The notes beneath the pieces were generated by a model. It made no database searches and was not told the DNA's origin. It worked only from the letters and a program-made list of their open reading frames with translations. Both the position numbers and the translations under genes were made by a program. A stretch of 8,159 bases of DNA, from positions 1 to 8,159 of the forward strand of contig CAMTOX010000071.1 of NCBI GenBank assembly GCA_947074225.1. Reading direction: 5' to 3'. Numbering within the stretch: the first letter of the stretch is position 1; each line of letters starts with the position of its first letter. Source of the stretch: an uncultured bacterium. Lineage in GTDB: Bacteria > Bacteroidota > Bacteroidia > Bacteroidales > Paludibacteraceae. Shown piece after piece: positions 8,108-8,159 of this stretch.

Positions 8108-8159
8108 AGATCGGAATAGCACACGTTTGACCTCCAGTCACATTCAGATATCTCGTATG
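8108..8159 (+). other. Illumina TruSeq i7 adapter (contaminant), right end
   Basis: Positions 8108-8141 match the 34-base adapter beginning AGATCGGAAGAGC with three differences (T at 8117, T at 8127, C at 8131). Positions 8142-8149 (ATTCAGAT) are the index, one base off D705 ATTCAGAA. Positions 8150-8159 (ATCTCGTATG) match the P7 flow-cell end. It is the same adapter as at 1-55 in inverted orientation, with lower fidelity, as expected from poor read ends. Genuine DNA ends at 8107. Confidence 0.97.

Noticed and set aside
1..8159. Terminal inverted repeats of a mobile element or linear replicon
   Set aside because: Both termini are Illumina adapter; no transposase, integrase or replication gene is present.

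Overview
The window looks like a short-read metagenome or draft-genome contig from a Bacteroidota bacterium, probably Bacteroidales. The evidence is protein signatures (a GldG homologue, a short-LID adenylate kinase, an Obg with an acidic tail instead of an OCT domain), AT-rich intergenic DNA, mostly weak Shine-Dalgarno signals, and two matches to the Bacteroidota -7 promoter box TAnnTTTG. Genus cannot be assigned by eye. Only about 56-8107 is biological. Positions 1-55 and 8108-8159 are Illumina TruSeq i7-side adapter, including index and flow-cell sequence, left untrimmed at both contig ends in inverted orientation.

All seven genes lie on the minus strand, so transcription runs from high to low coordinates. 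The first unit has a promoter-like site at 7854-7885, then hpt (hypoxanthine phosphoribosyltransferase), adk (adenylate kinase) and obgE (ribosome-associated GTPase). It ends at a 12-bp-stem hairpin at 5349-5382 that looks like an intrinsic terminator. The second unit starts at another promoter-like site (5251-5283). It contains a 7TM-HD phosphohydrolase of the PgpH type (putative c-di-AMP phosphodiesterase), a gldG-like ABC-transporter auxiliary protein, nfo (endonuclease IV) and a Yip1-like membrane protein whose 3' end is cut off by the adapter. Gaps inside this unit are 37, 10 and 15 bp, so the four genes are probably cotranscribed.

Functionally the first unit is purine salvage, adenylate balance and a ribosome/stress GTPase, all housekeeping. 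The second combines nucleotide second-messenger turnover, an envelope or gliding-type membrane component and base-excision repair; no single pathway is obvious. There are no rRNA or tRNA genes, mobile elements, CRISPR arrays or phage genes. I do not see an undescribed system. The most consequential observation is the adapter contamination, which creates a false terminal inverted repeat and a chimeric C-terminus on the last gene. Milder points of interest are a gldG with no adjacent gldF and the transcription-unit boundary at 5251-5433.
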